A stretch of DNA of 64,000 bases from LC029 sp036676475 (GTDB lineage Bacteria > Bacillota > Bacilli > Aneurinibacillales > RAOX-1): assembly GCA_036676475.1 (NCBI GenBank), contig JAKFCU010000077.1:124001-188000 (forward strand). The letters run 5' to 3'. Position 1 is the first letter of the stretch. Every line of letters starts with the position of its first letter. The notes beneath the pieces were generated by a model. That model saw only the letters and a list, made by a program, of their open reading frames with translations. It searched no databases and was not told the origin of the DNA. Both the position numbers and the translations under genes were made by a program. This document shows positions 33,923 through 42,472 of this stretch, one piece after another.

Positions 33923-35821
33923 TTACGATCCTTCTGCTATTTCCGATAACTCCGCCCAACGTTCTAATGTCTCATCTAACTCTTTTGAAGACAAAGCTCT
34001 GTCATTGGACAAGGATTGTAACAGGAGATAATCGCTTGCAGCTTTTTCTATTTGCGAATCCAGGTCTACTATCTTTTCTTCAAGTTTACCGATACGTTCC
34101 TCTATCTGCTCAAATTCACGCTGTTCCTTAAAGCTGAGCTTACGAGGCTTAGCCTCGCTTTTCGACTGACTGGCATTCGTAGATTTCTCCAATTTTTTGT
34201 CTAGCTTTTCCTGAGCCTGTTCCAATTTCAGCTGCTCTAGATAATCGGTATAGGTTCCGAAAAAGGGGTGTAGTGTTCCATCTTCTTGAAGATGGAACAA
34301 ATGATCGACCGTTTGATCCAGAAATGCCCGATCATGGGAGACCACCATCACTGCGCCTGGAAAATGCTCTAAATAATCTTCTAGGATGGCTAAGGTTTGG
34401 ACATCGAGATCATTCGTTGGCTCATCTAGCAGCAGAACATTGGGCTCCTCCATAAGTTTGCGTAAAAGGTATAACCTTCTCTTCTCTCCTCCAGAAAGAC
34501 GGCCAATATTCGTCCATTGTATACTTGGTGGAAACAGGAATCGTTCTAGCATTTGAGAAGCCGTTAAAACAGATCCGTCCGTGGCATGAATCACTTCGGC
34601 CACTTCTTTGATGTAATCGATGACCTTCATATCCGGGTTCAGTTCCAGGCTTTCTTGATCATAATAAGATAAACGTACCGTCTCTCCCCTGATGATCTCT
34701 CCCTCGTCTGGAGTTATCCGTCCTGCTATTAAATTGAGTAAGGTGGATTTTCCTGATCCATTCCGTCCGATAATCCCTATTCGATCATCCGGAAGGACAA
34801 TATAATTAAAATCCTTAATTAACGTTCTGCTTTCCAACCGCTTCGTGATATGCTTAAACTCCAACACTTTTTTCCCGAGACGCTTAGATCCTAATGCTCC
34901 CCAATCCATTTGTTCACTTTTTATCACATGAGAATTCGCTTGCAGATCATGAACTCGATCAATTCTAGCCTTTTGCTTGGTCGTACGCGCTTTAGCTCCT
35001 CGGCGAAGCCAAGCCATCTCTCTTCTCAGAAGATTCTTCCGCTTTTCCTCTGATGCAACAAGTTGTTGAAGCCGTATTTCTTTTTGTTCAAGAAACTGGC
35101 TATAATTCCCTTCATAGCGAAACAATTTGGCCTGATCTAGCTCGATAATTCCGTTGACAACACGGTCTAAAAAATAACGATCATGAGTGATGAGCAACAA
35201 GGCTCCCCGAAATTTGGCTAAATAATCTTCGAGCCACTCCACCGTTTCATGGTCAATGTGATTGGTCGGCTCATCCAGGATCAAAAGATCGGATGGCTGT
35301 ATTAAGGTTCTTGCCATCGCTACTCTCTTTTTCTGGCCTCCGGAAAGCTGGGTCACCTTTTGGGAAAAATCATGGATTCCCAATTTTGTTAATATCGTTT
35401 TAGCATGGGTTTCCATTTCCCAAGCCTGGGTAGCATCCATACGGGAAATCACTTGTTGTAGCTTATTCTGCAGCGCGGCATCTTGAGCGTTCCGGGAAAG
35501 AGAATCCATAATGGACTCATATTCATGAACCACCTTCAACGCAGGAGTGTCTCCAGCAAACACATAATCCAACACGGTCAGTTCCTCTTCAAAAGTTGGA
35601 TCCTGAGGGAGGTACTGGACCGTCATTTTGTTGCCAATGACTACTCGTCCTTGATCCGGCCCCAAAATCCCCGCCACAATCTTTAAAAAAGTGGATTTCC
35701 CAGCCCCATTGATTCCGATGAGCCCTATTTTTTCACCTTCACTTACACCAAAAGTAACATTATCTAATAAAGGCTTCATGCCATAGGATTTTGATACAGC
35801 TTCGAGTGATAATATATTCAT
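33923..35821 (-). CDS. ABC-F family ATPase, Uup-like
   Basis: 632 residues, two ABC ATPase domains without TM helices: Walker A GINGAGKST and GRNGSGKST, signatures LSGGQKKR and LSGGEKRR, the ABC-F linker between, and a C-terminal coiled coil (SEAKPRKLSFKEQREFE, then helices) as in Uup/YfmR. ABC-F proteins bind the ribosome E site and relieve stalling; Uup types also bind DNA. This is a housekeeping type rather than an antibiotic-resistance type by its C-terminal domain. Single gene. Confidence 0.92.
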   Translation of the reverse strand: MNILSLEAVSKSYGMKPLLDNVTFGVSEGEKIGLIGINGAGKSTFLKIVAGILGPDQGRVVIGNKMTVQYLPQDPTFEEELTVLDYVFAGDTPALKVVHEYESIMDSLSRNAQDAALQNKLQQVISRMDATQAWEMETHAKTILTKLGIHDFSQKVTQLSGGQKKRVAMARTLIQPSDLLILDEPTNHIDHETVEWLEDYLAKFRGALLLITHDRYFLDRVVNGIIELDQAKLFRYEGNYSQFLEQKEIRLQQLVASEEKRKNLLRREMAWLRRGAKARTTKQKARIDRVHDLQANSHVIKSEQMDWGALGSKRLGKKVLEFKHITKRLESRTLIKDFNYIVLPDDRIGIIGRNGSGKSTLLNLIAGRITPDEGEIIRGETVRLSYYDQESLELNPDMKVIDYIKEVAEVIHATDGSVLTASQMLERFLFPPSIQWTNIGRLSGGEKRRLYLLRKLMEEPNVLLLDEPTNDLDVQTLAILEDYLEHFPGAVMVVSHDRAFLDQTVDHLFHLQEDGTLHPFFGTYTDYLEQLKLEQAQEKLDKKLEKSTNASQSKSEAKPRKLSFKEQREFEQIEERIGKLEEKIVDLDSQIEKAASDYLLLQSLSNDRALSSKELDETLERWAELSEIAEGS

Positions 35822-35892
35822 TTGTCGTACACCTTTACCTCTTTTTTTCTTATCATAGCATACTTATCAGAAAGATACGTAAAACAAGAACA

Positions 35893-35920
35893 GTGTACCT
35901 TGAATGAATTCAAGGTACAC
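35893..35920 (-). terminator. Hairpin after the ACT-domain gene
   Basis: A 13-bp perfect palindrome (GTGTACCTTGAAT) with a 2-nt loop. A T-rich stretch follows on the minus strand. Confidence 0.5.
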
Positions 35921-35937
35921 CATATCATATGCCTATC

Positions 35938-36465
35938 TTATTGTATGGATAATACTTGATTGACCTGAGGCAACTGTTGAATTCTAGTCAATAGAATCGC
36001 AGGAATCTCTTCATCCGTTAATGAAACAAGAAGAGCATTTTTTCCTTTTTGTTCACGGGAAACATTCATACTAGAAATATTGATCTTATACTCTGCCAAC
36101 ACACGGGAGACATCATAGATTACTCCCGGATAATCCTGATGATAGACTAAAATGCCATGGCAATTAGGGGTGATACGACATGTATAATCATTAATCTCAC
36201 TGATAAACACCCCTTGATAATCTTTTGAGAAGGTATATTCATTATTACCATTTTCAATAATGGCTAGATGATTCGAATATTCTCCAGAACTTGTTTCAAT
36301 ATGAAGCTTATGATCAGGGGTTTGACCCAATAACCCTTCTATGATTAAACGGGCAATGTCTTCCCGGTTTTCATGAGATAATATCGTTAGACTGGCCCCA
36401 TCCATTCGACCTTCAAATTGGTAAATAATTTGTGCTAATGTTCGAAGTCCCGAAAAATCGGTCAT
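35938..36465 (-). CDS. Stand-alone ACT-domain protein
   Basis: 175 residues from ATG at 36465 behind GGGGGG. The C-terminal ACT domain (DYPGVIYDVSRVLAEYKINI, NISSMNVSRE.KGKNALL) is most like those of D-3-phosphoglycerate dehydrogenase or serine dehydratase beta. The N-terminal part resembles the ASB-like domain of SerA (EDIARLIIEGLLG), yet no catalytic domain is present. I infer a serine- or amino-acid-sensing regulator; partner unknown. No serA or sdaA is adjacent. Confidence 0.75.
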   Translation of the reverse strand: MTDFSGLRTLAQIIYQFEGRMDGASLTILSHENREDIARLIIEGLLGQTPDHKLHIETSSGEYSNHLAIIENGNNEYTFSKDYQGVFISEINDYTCRITPNCHGILVYHQDYPGVIYDVSRVLAEYKINISSMNVSREQKGKNALLVSLTDEEIPAILLTRIQQLPQVNQVLSIQ

Positions 36466-36585
36466 GGACAACCCCCCTACTTTCTCGACAGCTAATGTTG
36501 TTATCCAGTACCATTTTATGAGGAATCCGAACATTTATCAACAAAAAAAGGCTCTTTTCCTATTCTCACTAAAAAACGTTCGGCT

Positions 36586-37020
36586 TTAGAGTTGTAACTG
36601 TTTCTTCATGACCAAGGCTTCGCCCTCTACAACCTTACTCCCGTCCTGTTTATATACAATGGTTTGAAGGCGGATCTGCTTTTTTGCATCAATTTTTTCA
36701 ATGACCTTTACCTCAGCCTTAATGGTATCGCCAATATACACCGGTCCGACAAAACGTAAATTTTGACTTAGATAGATGGTGTTCGGACCCGGCAATTTCA
36801 TACCAAGCACGGTGGAAATAAAACTAGCCGTTAGCATTCCATGGGCAATTCGATCCTTAAAAAAGGTCTTCTTGGCATATTCAACATCGATATGCATTGG
36901 GTTAAAATCTCCCGTGATTCCTGCAAATTGATAAATGTCAGATTCTGAAACCGTTTTGGTAAAATGGGTTGTGTCTCCTAAGTTAATTTCATCATAGGTT
37001 AATTCTTTCTGCATAGACAT
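36586..37020 (-). CDS. MaoC-like (R)-specific enoyl-CoA hydratase
   Basis: 144 residues, a single hot-dog domain. Catalytic D38 and H43 lie in the motif GDFNPMH, followed by the family's AHGML segment and GDTI. It hydrates trans-2-enoyl-CoA to R-3-hydroxyacyl-CoA, as in PhaJ. GGGGAGG precedes ATG. No phaC genes are adjacent; a role in fatty acid or polyester metabolism is inferred. Confidence 0.87.
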   Translation of the reverse strand: MSMQKELTYDEINLGDTTHFTKTVSESDIYQFAGITGDFNPMHIDVEYAKKTFFKDRIAHGMLTASFISTVLGMKLPGPNTIYLSQNLRFVGPVYIGDTIKAEVKVIEKIDAKKQIRLQTIVYKQDGSKVVEGEALVMKKQLQL

Positions 37021-37109
37021 CCTGCATGGTACCTCCCCTCAAATGTAAAACTATATCTCAATATACCACAAGCATTTAAACCCCGAATGAGAAAACTGTA
37101 ATTTTTTGA

Positions 37110-37679
37110 TTAAAAACCCTTTTTTATCAAATCTTCCCTAATTTCTACCCAATCCTTTACACGTGAAACCCCATTCGGAAGCTTGGACTGATTATAAGGC
37201 GTATCCAGAAGATAAACTGGAACCTTGATCTGCTCCCATATTTGCAAAGCATTCTCCAAACGGTCTTCTACCATATAATGGACTTTGTTTTCCTGCATAG
37301 CTTGAATTTTATCATGGGAACCGGTGCAAATGATGTGTCGGGTTGGAAAGCCATGCTGTTGTAGCCATTCCTCCGTTAGTTCCTTGAATTCTTTATAACG
37401 AGCCGTAATATATACAATTTCAAATCGATCATCGATCCACTTTAATTGTTCTTGTGCACAGCGCCTGGGGAGACAAGCTTTGTATAATGGGATACTATGT
37501 TCATCAAACAAGTCAGAAAATCGATCATATTCCACCCCAAAAATTTCATGAAGGTCGTATTGAATTATTTGTTCAGGCTTCACTGTTGTTCCTAACAATT
37601 GGTTAAAATAGGGAAGAAACGAATCAAATTCAGACAACGTTCCATCAATATCAATCCCCATAGTCTGCCGTTTTATCAT
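37110..37679 (-). CDS. HAD-superfamily 5'-nucleotidase-like (YqfW type)
   Basis: 189 residues. The DxDGT motif (D10, D12) and later TAR (ITARY) and a VEDR-like fourth motif fit the NT5C/YqfW family of HAD phosphatases. It probably dephosphorylates small phosphate esters. GAAGGAGGATC precedes ATG. Single gene, divergent from a small zinc-ribbon gene. Confidence 0.85.
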   Translation of the reverse strand: MIKRQTMGIDIDGTLSEFDSFLPYFNQLLGTTVKPEQIIQYDLHEIFGVEYDRFSDLFDEHSIPLYKACLPRRCAQEQLKWIDDRFEIVYITARYKEFKELTEEWLQQHGFPTRHIICTGSHDKIQAMQENKVHYMVEDRLENALQIWEQIKVPVYLLDTPYNQSKLPNGVSRVKDWVEIREDLIKKGF

Positions 37680-37786
37680 ATAGATCCTCCTTCTCGTTGT
37701 GCCCCGTCAGGGCCTATTCTGTAATCCCTATTTTGCATGCTCCTTACCTTTCAAGGAGAAAATAACCTATAAAAAGGAGAAAGCCC

Positions 37787-38035
37787 GTGATTCACACATG
37801 CTCATCTTGTCATCAATCAATTCCATTAGATGTCATCAATGTGATTGATGAACAAATCGTTATTTGTCCTCACTGTTCTCATCATTATAAGATATACCTC
37901 GATCCTAAAGCTAAACAAATTTTAGAAAGCAGCAACCGGGAGATAATGAAATACATGATAGCCTATCCCCATGCTCATCCAGAACAAAGGCTGATGAATG
38001 AGATGCCTTCGGGAGTGATTAATACTTTTCATTAA
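37787..38035 (+). CDS. Zinc-ribbon hypothetical protein
   Basis: 82 residues from GTG at 37787 behind AAAAAGGAGAAAG. Two pairs CSSC and CPHC at the N-terminus form a zinc ribbon; the rest is helical with several histidines. Function unknown. Confidence 0.72.
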   Translation: MIHTCSSCHQSIPLDVINVIDEQIVICPHCSHHYKIYLDPKAKQILESSNREIMKYMIAYPHAHPEQRLMNEMPSGVINTFH

Positions 38036-38067
38036 AAAAAACTTGGCTAGCGCCAAGTTTTTTTTTA
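38034..38067. terminator. Bidirectional terminator
   Basis: AAAAACTTGGC and GCCAAGTTTTT with A- and T-runs on both sides, between convergent genes. Confidence 0.9.
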
Positions 38068-38073
38068 TTCGCT

Positions 38074-38412
38074 CTACAACGATGTGCTAACCTGAATAGC
38101 TCTTTGTAAAAATTGTTCAATTTCATCTCGGGATTTGCCAAGTTTGCTTACAAAACGGACAAGTTCCTTACCATTTAAAAAAGCAACAAAGCTTGGAATT
38201 CCAAAAATGTCAAGTTCCTGTCCCAATTCTAGAAATTTATCACGATCCACTGCTATAAATGTAATATCTGAAGAAAAAGCCTCTTCTACTTCCGGCATAA
38301 AAGCATCAATTCGGTGGCAATCCGGGCACCATTGTGTATAAAATTTTGCAACAGTTACTTGATTTTTATTGATTTGTTCTTGCCACTCTTGCAGACTTGT
38401 GATTTCAACCAA
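38074..38412 (-). CDS. Thioredoxin-family protein
   Basis: 112 residues from TTG at 38412 behind GGGAGAG. The active site is WCPDC (C29, C32), and IFGIPSFVAFLNG holds the cis-proline. It reduces or oxidises disulfides in the cytoplasm. The TTG start is supported by homology length; a longer frame to 38520 overlaps another gene. It follows a 59-residue gene on the same strand by 23 nt, so the two are likely co-transcribed. Confidence 0.88.
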   Translation of the reverse strand: MVEITSLQEWQEQINKNQVTVAKFYTQWCPDCHRIDAFMPEVEEAFSSDITFIAVDRDKFLELGQELDIFGIPSFVAFLNGKELVRFVSKLGKSRDEIEQFLQRAIQVSTSL

Positions 38413-38435
38413 TATTCTTCTCTCCCTTTGAAAGT

Positions 38436-38615
38436 TTATTCCACTTCCTTTACGTATTGACGAAGAAGTTTCGTTTCTTCTTCTACCTGATTTAAAGAGC
38501 TTGGGGACAAGACTACCCACTTTGGTGGAAGACGGTTGACGGCTTCCTTTTGTTTATCTTGCTTGAGAAACTCCCCTTCTGTAAGTAGCTTTTCTAATTC
38601 TTTTTCGACATCCAT
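38436..38615 (-). CDS. Small helical hypothetical protein upstream of the thioredoxin gene
   Basis: 59 residues (ATG at 38615 behind AAAGGAATACGG). Helical and charged with a LPPKWVVLSPSSLNQ segment. It ends 23 nt before the thioredoxin start. No family recognised; below usual ORF length limits. Confidence 0.65.
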   Translation of the reverse strand: MDVEKELEKLLTEGEFLKQDKQKEAVNRLPPKWVVLSPSSLNQVEEETKLLRQYVKEVE

Positions 38616-38753
38616 TTTCCGTATTCCTTTCTTAAAACAGAATCTGTTTTATCTTTTTCTATTATATTCACTTATATACGTATTCAAATGCCCAACTGTT
38701 AGTTGTATAATTAGTAACAAGTTTATTGGTTTTAAAGAAAGGACTGTGTTGTT

Positions 38754-39116
38754 ATGAGTGATGAGTTACTTAAACAGATTCTTGAAGAAATAAAATCAAT
38801 GAATCAGCGTATGGATCGAATGGAATCAAGTTTAGAAAGTGTTGAATCAAGCTTAGAAAGTGTTGAATCAGGTTTAGAAAGTGTTGAATCAGGGGTACAG
38901 GATACTAGGGCGAAAATGAATTCCCGCTTTGACACATTGGAACTTAAAATTTCTCTTTTAGAGAAAAATTTATATGATTTTAGAAAGAATGTTTCAGGCC
39001 AATTTGATATTTTAATCAATGATCGAATTGACCGTTTGGAGCGCCGCCAAGATCTTTCAGTGGTACGTCTGGATCGCGTTGAAGCGGATGTATCCCGTTT
39101 ACGTGAGAGGCAATAA
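38754..39116 (+). CDS. Coiled-coil protein with internal 7-residue repeats
   Basis: 120 residues, nearly all heptad coiled coil. SLESVES-type units are encoded by tandem 21-bp DNA repeats (about 38827-38892), so the coil length can change by slippage. No TM or signal peptide. ATG at 38754. Similar proteins occur in Bacillales as uncharacterised coiled coils; function unknown. Confidence 0.75.
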   Translation: MSDELLKQILEEIKSMNQRMDRMESSLESVESSLESVESGLESVESGVQDTRAKMNSRFDTLELKISLLEKNLYDFRKNVSGQFDILINDRIDRLERRQDLSVVRLDRVEADVSRLRERQ

Positions 39117-39197
39117 AAACTTACACAAAAACAGAACAAAAGTTCTTTGATACTTTATGGGGTAAAATGAAAATAAAAGGAAGATTCACTCTCCCTT

Positions 39198-39449
39198 TTA
39201 TTTGAGTACAGCCTGTCTGATCAATCTAGATACTTCTTCTTTTTCAGGAAATCTTCCCTGCTCCTTCTTGGAATAGACTAACTGATTATTTACCGTGACT
39301 TCGAAAATCCCTCCCCCTTTTGGCAAAAGGTTAATTTCATCAATATCAAAACGGAAATTGGAGTCATCCATTAATTCATCCACCAAACTGATGGCTTTTG
39401 GTAAAAAGTTTCACATATTGCAATATTCAATTTGCACCTTTAGTTTCAT
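39198..39449 (-). CDS. SelW-like (Rdx family) protein with CxxU motif
   Basis: From ATG at 39449, behind a perfect AAGGAGGAATTATCTTTCT, the frame runs 83 codons with one TGA (39413-39411, codon 13). With U inserted the N-terminus is MKLKVQIEYCNMUNFLPKAI, the CxxU motif of SelW/Rdx proteins (C10, U13). The C-terminal body (GGGIFEVTVNNQLVYSKKEQGRFPE) is the typical Rdx fold. Such proteins are small thioredoxin-like selenoproteins or CxxC homologues, probably redox partners. If UGA were a stop, only a 12-residue stub would precede a headless ORF that lacks any redox residue. Ordinary annotation starts at TTG in codon 22 and loses the motif. Confidence 0.85.
39381..39403 (-). promoter_or_regulatory. 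Candidate SECIS hairpin of the SelW-like gene
   Basis: On the minus strand TACCAAA pairs with TTTGGTG around a 9-nt loop AGCCATCAG starting 15 nt after the UGA; the loop G is 16 nt downstream, at the lower limit known for bacterial SECIS elements. Confidence 0.45.
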
Positions 39450-39543
39450 AGAAAGATAATTCCTCCTTGTCCAATCTTTATTCACTTTTATTATATACAA
39501 ACCTTAAATGTGAGCCAATATATGGATGGGCTCATAACGGTCC

Positions 39544-39960
39544 TTAAAATGGTTTATTAACCATCAAATACCCAATCGTTGCCAGACTAACTACAATAAA
39601 AATGGCCAAACAATAACTTTGCGTCCGTAAAATCTTTAGCTCTTTTTCAGCATAGAGCTTTCCGCTTTCTACCACCGAGTTCATTCCACGAACCAAGATT
39701 TTTTTTGTGATATAGAATATGACGACATAAATGAGCATGGAAATAATCAACCACGGCTGAAGTACATATTCAAAACTCGACACAAAGAAAAAACCAAGTC
39801 CGGTAATCCATAGCACAATATCGGCAAACACATCTGTCTTTTTATAAGTCTGAAATAATCGTTGAGTCTGTTCGACATTCCTTAATCTTGGAATGACAAA
39901 CAAAGGAATCAATTTTCCTGCTACTGCAAGTAAATGAATGGTTAGCACAAGATAAAACAT
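39544..39960 (-). CDS. Four-TM membrane protein
   Basis: 138 residues with four hydrophobic helices and a basic loop (RLRNVEQTQRLFQTYKK). The pattern is like DUF2269/CopD-type small membrane proteins, but I am not sure. ATG follows AAGGAGAGC. Function unknown. Confidence 0.65.
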   Translation of the reverse strand: MFYLVLTIHLLAVAGKLIPLFVIPRLRNVEQTQRLFQTYKKTDVFADIVLWITGLGFFFVSSFEYVLQPWLIISMLIYVVIFYITKKILVRGMNSVVESGKLYAEKELKILRTQSYCLAIFIVVSLATIGYLMVNKPF

Positions 39961-40034
39961 CAGATTTGCTCTCCTTATGGATAATCATTACCTTCATTCT
40001 AACAAGCAGCACATGGGATGTAAACGTGACCAGT

Positions 40035-40931
40035 TTAATACCGGCCGCTTTTAACTACTGCTTTCATCAGTTGTATAAAAAAATCAGCCGCTTTGGATAG
40101 ATATCTTCCTTTTTTATATCCAATGACAAGGGTGCGAGTAGGGCTGAGCTCACCAATTGGAAGATAAACGGGAACATACGATGACCGTCTTGTTCTCGTT
40201 ACCATTCTAGGAATAAACCCAATCCCCATTCCAGCAGCTACAAGAGATTGAACCGTTTCAATATTGGTAGTTTCAAACACGACCTTGGGTTCAAATCCGG
40301 CTTGCTGACAAAGGCGATTGGATATTTCCCGAAAACCTTGGCCTTTTTTTAGAAAGATAAACGGTTCAGTGCTGCACTCAGCAAGAGAAACTGTTGGCAT
40401 CGAAGAAAAAGGATGGTTAGGCGGAACAGCCAAGAGGATCTCCTCTTCAAGGAGAGGAATCATTTCTAACCCCTCTTCTTCAACCGGCAATGATAATAGG
40501 CTAAAATCAGTCTGACCGCGGGCCGTCAACATCTCCAATTGGGCCGTTGTTTCTTCAATCAATACTAGCTCAATTCCAGGAAACTCCCGTTGAAACTGCT
40601 GAAGTGCTGCTGGAAGCAAGTGAGCTCCGGTTATAGGAAGACTTCCGATCACAATCTGACCCCTATGACTTTCTGCAACATCCATCATTTCTTGTTTTAA
40701 TTGTACAACCTGATCTAACACTTTAGATGCTTGATCTACAAATCTTTTTCCTGCATAAGTCAGTTGAATATCACCTGGTCTTCGTTCAAACAGCTGCACA
40801 CCAAGTTCCTTTTCTAATTTCATGACTTGTTGGCTTAAAGAAGGCTGGGCTAAGTGAAGCTTCTCTGCTGCTCTTGAAAAATTCCGCTCCTCTGCTAGCA
40901 TGAGCGCATACTCCAATTGACGCAGTTCCAT
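40035..40931 (-). CDS. LysR-family transcriptional regulator divergent from leuCD
   Basis: 298 residues: winged helix-turn-helix at 1-60 (ELRQLEYALMLAEERNFSRAAEKL) and a periplasmic-binding-type effector domain. It is transcribed divergently from leuC, with a 17-bp palindrome in between. I infer that it controls leuCD, perhaps with an isopropylmalate-pathway metabolite as effector. GGAGGGTGCC precedes ATG. Confidence 0.88.
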   Translation of the reverse strand: MELRQLEYALMLAEERNFSRAAEKLHLAQPSLSQQVMKLEKELGVQLFERRPGDIQLTYAGKRFVDQASKVLDQVVQLKQEMMDVAESHRGQIVIGSLPITGAHLLPAALQQFQREFPGIELVLIEETTAQLEMLTARGQTDFSLLSLPVEEEGLEMIPLLEEEILLAVPPNHPFSSMPTVSLAECSTEPFIFLKKGQGFREISNRLCQQAGFEPKVVFETTNIETVQSLVAAGMGIGFIPRMVTRTRRSSYVPVYLPIGELSPTRTLVIGYKKGRYLSKAADFFIQLMKAVVKSGRY

Positions 40932-40948
40932 GGCACCCTCCTTTTTCT

Positions 40949-40965
40949 TATAGGATTTTCCTATA
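40949..40965. promoter_or_regulatory. LysR-type operator
   Basis: TATAGGATTTTCCTATA is a perfect 7-3-7 palindrome and fits the T-N11-A rule for LysR regulators. It lies between the LysR gene and leuC. Confidence 0.65.
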
Positions 40966-41052
40966 GCATTTATAGTTATTATATCTTAGACTTAATCTAT
41001 GTGAAATGTTAAAAATTAAGTAACAAGTTCCACAACGAAAGGGGCCCATAAG

Positions 41053-42459
41053 ATGAAAACAAGAACAATGTTTGAAAAAATTTGGGATAATCATGTGATT
41101 CATCAAGAAGAAGGAAAACCTAGCTTACTCTATATTGACCTGCAACTTGTTCATGAAGTGACTTCTCCTCAAGCGTTTGAAGGTCTTCGCTTGACCGGAC
41201 GAAAGGTACGCAGACCTGATTTAACTTTTGCTACCATGGATCATAACGTACCGACAAAGGATAAATTTAATATAACGGATCCCATTGCCAAACAACAGAT
41301 TGACACTCTCATTCAGAACTGTCAAGATTTTGGGGTTCCACTTGCCGATTTAAATAGCCCGGATCAAGGGGTTGTCCATATTATCGGTCCTGAGCTTGGA
41401 CTAACTCATCCAGGGAAGACGATTGTTTGCGGAGATAGCCACACTTCCACACACGGCGCTTTCGGAGCGTTGGCCTTTGGGATTGGAACGAGTGAGGTTG
41501 AGCATGTTCTAGCAACCCAATGCTTACAGCAGTCCAAACCTAAAACACTGGAAGTGCGAGTCAATGGTGACATGCCGGTCGGCACAACAGCAAAAGACTT
41601 AATTTTAGCCATCATCGCAAAATACGGAACAGATTTTGCTACAGGTTATGTTATAGAATATACAGGAGCAGCCATTCGTAAGCTGACTATGGAAGAACGC
41701 ATGACCGTCTGTAATATGTCAATTGAAGCAGGGGCACGCGCAGGCTTGATTTCACCTGACGAAACCACCTTCCAGTATCTTGAAGGACGACGCTTCGCGC
41801 CAAAAGGTGAAGAGTGGACAAAAGCAGTGGCCGTTTGGAAGCAATTAGTTACCGATCCAGGTGCAACTTATGATCATACGGTTGAGATCGATGCATGTGA
41901 CATTGCTCCACAGGTTACTTGGGGAACAAGCCCTGGTATGGGAACGGATATTACCAAGTCTGTACCGGTTCCATCTGAGTTCACAACCATAAATGAACAA
42001 AAAGCAGCAACCGCAGCGCTTGATTATATGGGGTTAGCACCTGGAACACCTATGAATGAGATTTCGATTGATCGCGTGTTTATCGGATCCTGTACGAATG
42101 GACGGATTGAAGATTTACGTTCAGCAGCAAAATTTGCTAGCGGATATAAGGTAGCCTCCCATGTGAATGCCATGATCGTACCGGGCTCCCAAGCTGTAAA
42201 GAAGCAAGCAGAAGAAGAAGGATTAGATAAGATCTTTGTGGAAGCTGGCTTTGAATGGCGTGAAGCAGGTTGCAGTATGTGTTTGGCAATGAATCCTGAT
42301 GTATTAGCACCTGGTGAGCGTTGTGCATCCACCTCGAACCGCAACTTCGAAGGACGCCAAGGTCGCGGAGGTAGAACTCACTTGGTAAGCCCTGCTATGG
42401 CTGTTGCAGCTGCTATCAAAGGACATTTCACAGACGTTCGCGTTTGGGAATTCAAATAG
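41053..42459 (+). CDS. leuC: 3-isopropylmalate dehydratase large subunit
   Basis: 468 residues; an aconitase-family iron-sulfur enzyme that isomerises 2- to 3-isopropylmalate in leucine synthesis. The cluster cysteines appear in GSCTNGR and the later CSMCLAMN; GDSHTSTHGAFG is intact. AAAGGGGCC precedes ATG. It pairs with leuD 13 nt downstream. leuA and leuB are elsewhere. Confidence 0.96.
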   Translation: MKTRTMFEKIWDNHVIHQEEGKPSLLYIDLQLVHEVTSPQAFEGLRLTGRKVRRPDLTFATMDHNVPTKDKFNITDPIAKQQIDTLIQNCQDFGVPLADLNSPDQGVVHIIGPELGLTHPGKTIVCGDSHTSTHGAFGALAFGIGTSEVEHVLATQCLQQSKPKTLEVRVNGDMPVGTTAKDLILAIIAKYGTDFATGYVIEYTGAAIRKLTMEERMTVCNMSIEAGARAGLISPDETTFQYLEGRRFAPKGEEWTKAVAVWKQLVTDPGATYDHTVEIDACDIAPQVTWGTSPGMGTDITKSVPVPSEFTTINEQKAATAALDYMGLAPGTPMNEISIDRVFIGSCTNGRIEDLRSAAKFASGYKVASHVNAMIVPGSQAVKKQAEEEGLDKIFVEAGFEWREAGCSMCLAMNPDVLAPGERCASTSNRNFEGRQGRGGRTHLVSPAMAVAAAIKGHFTDVRVWEFK

Positions 42460-42472
42460 GAAGGTGACCAGA

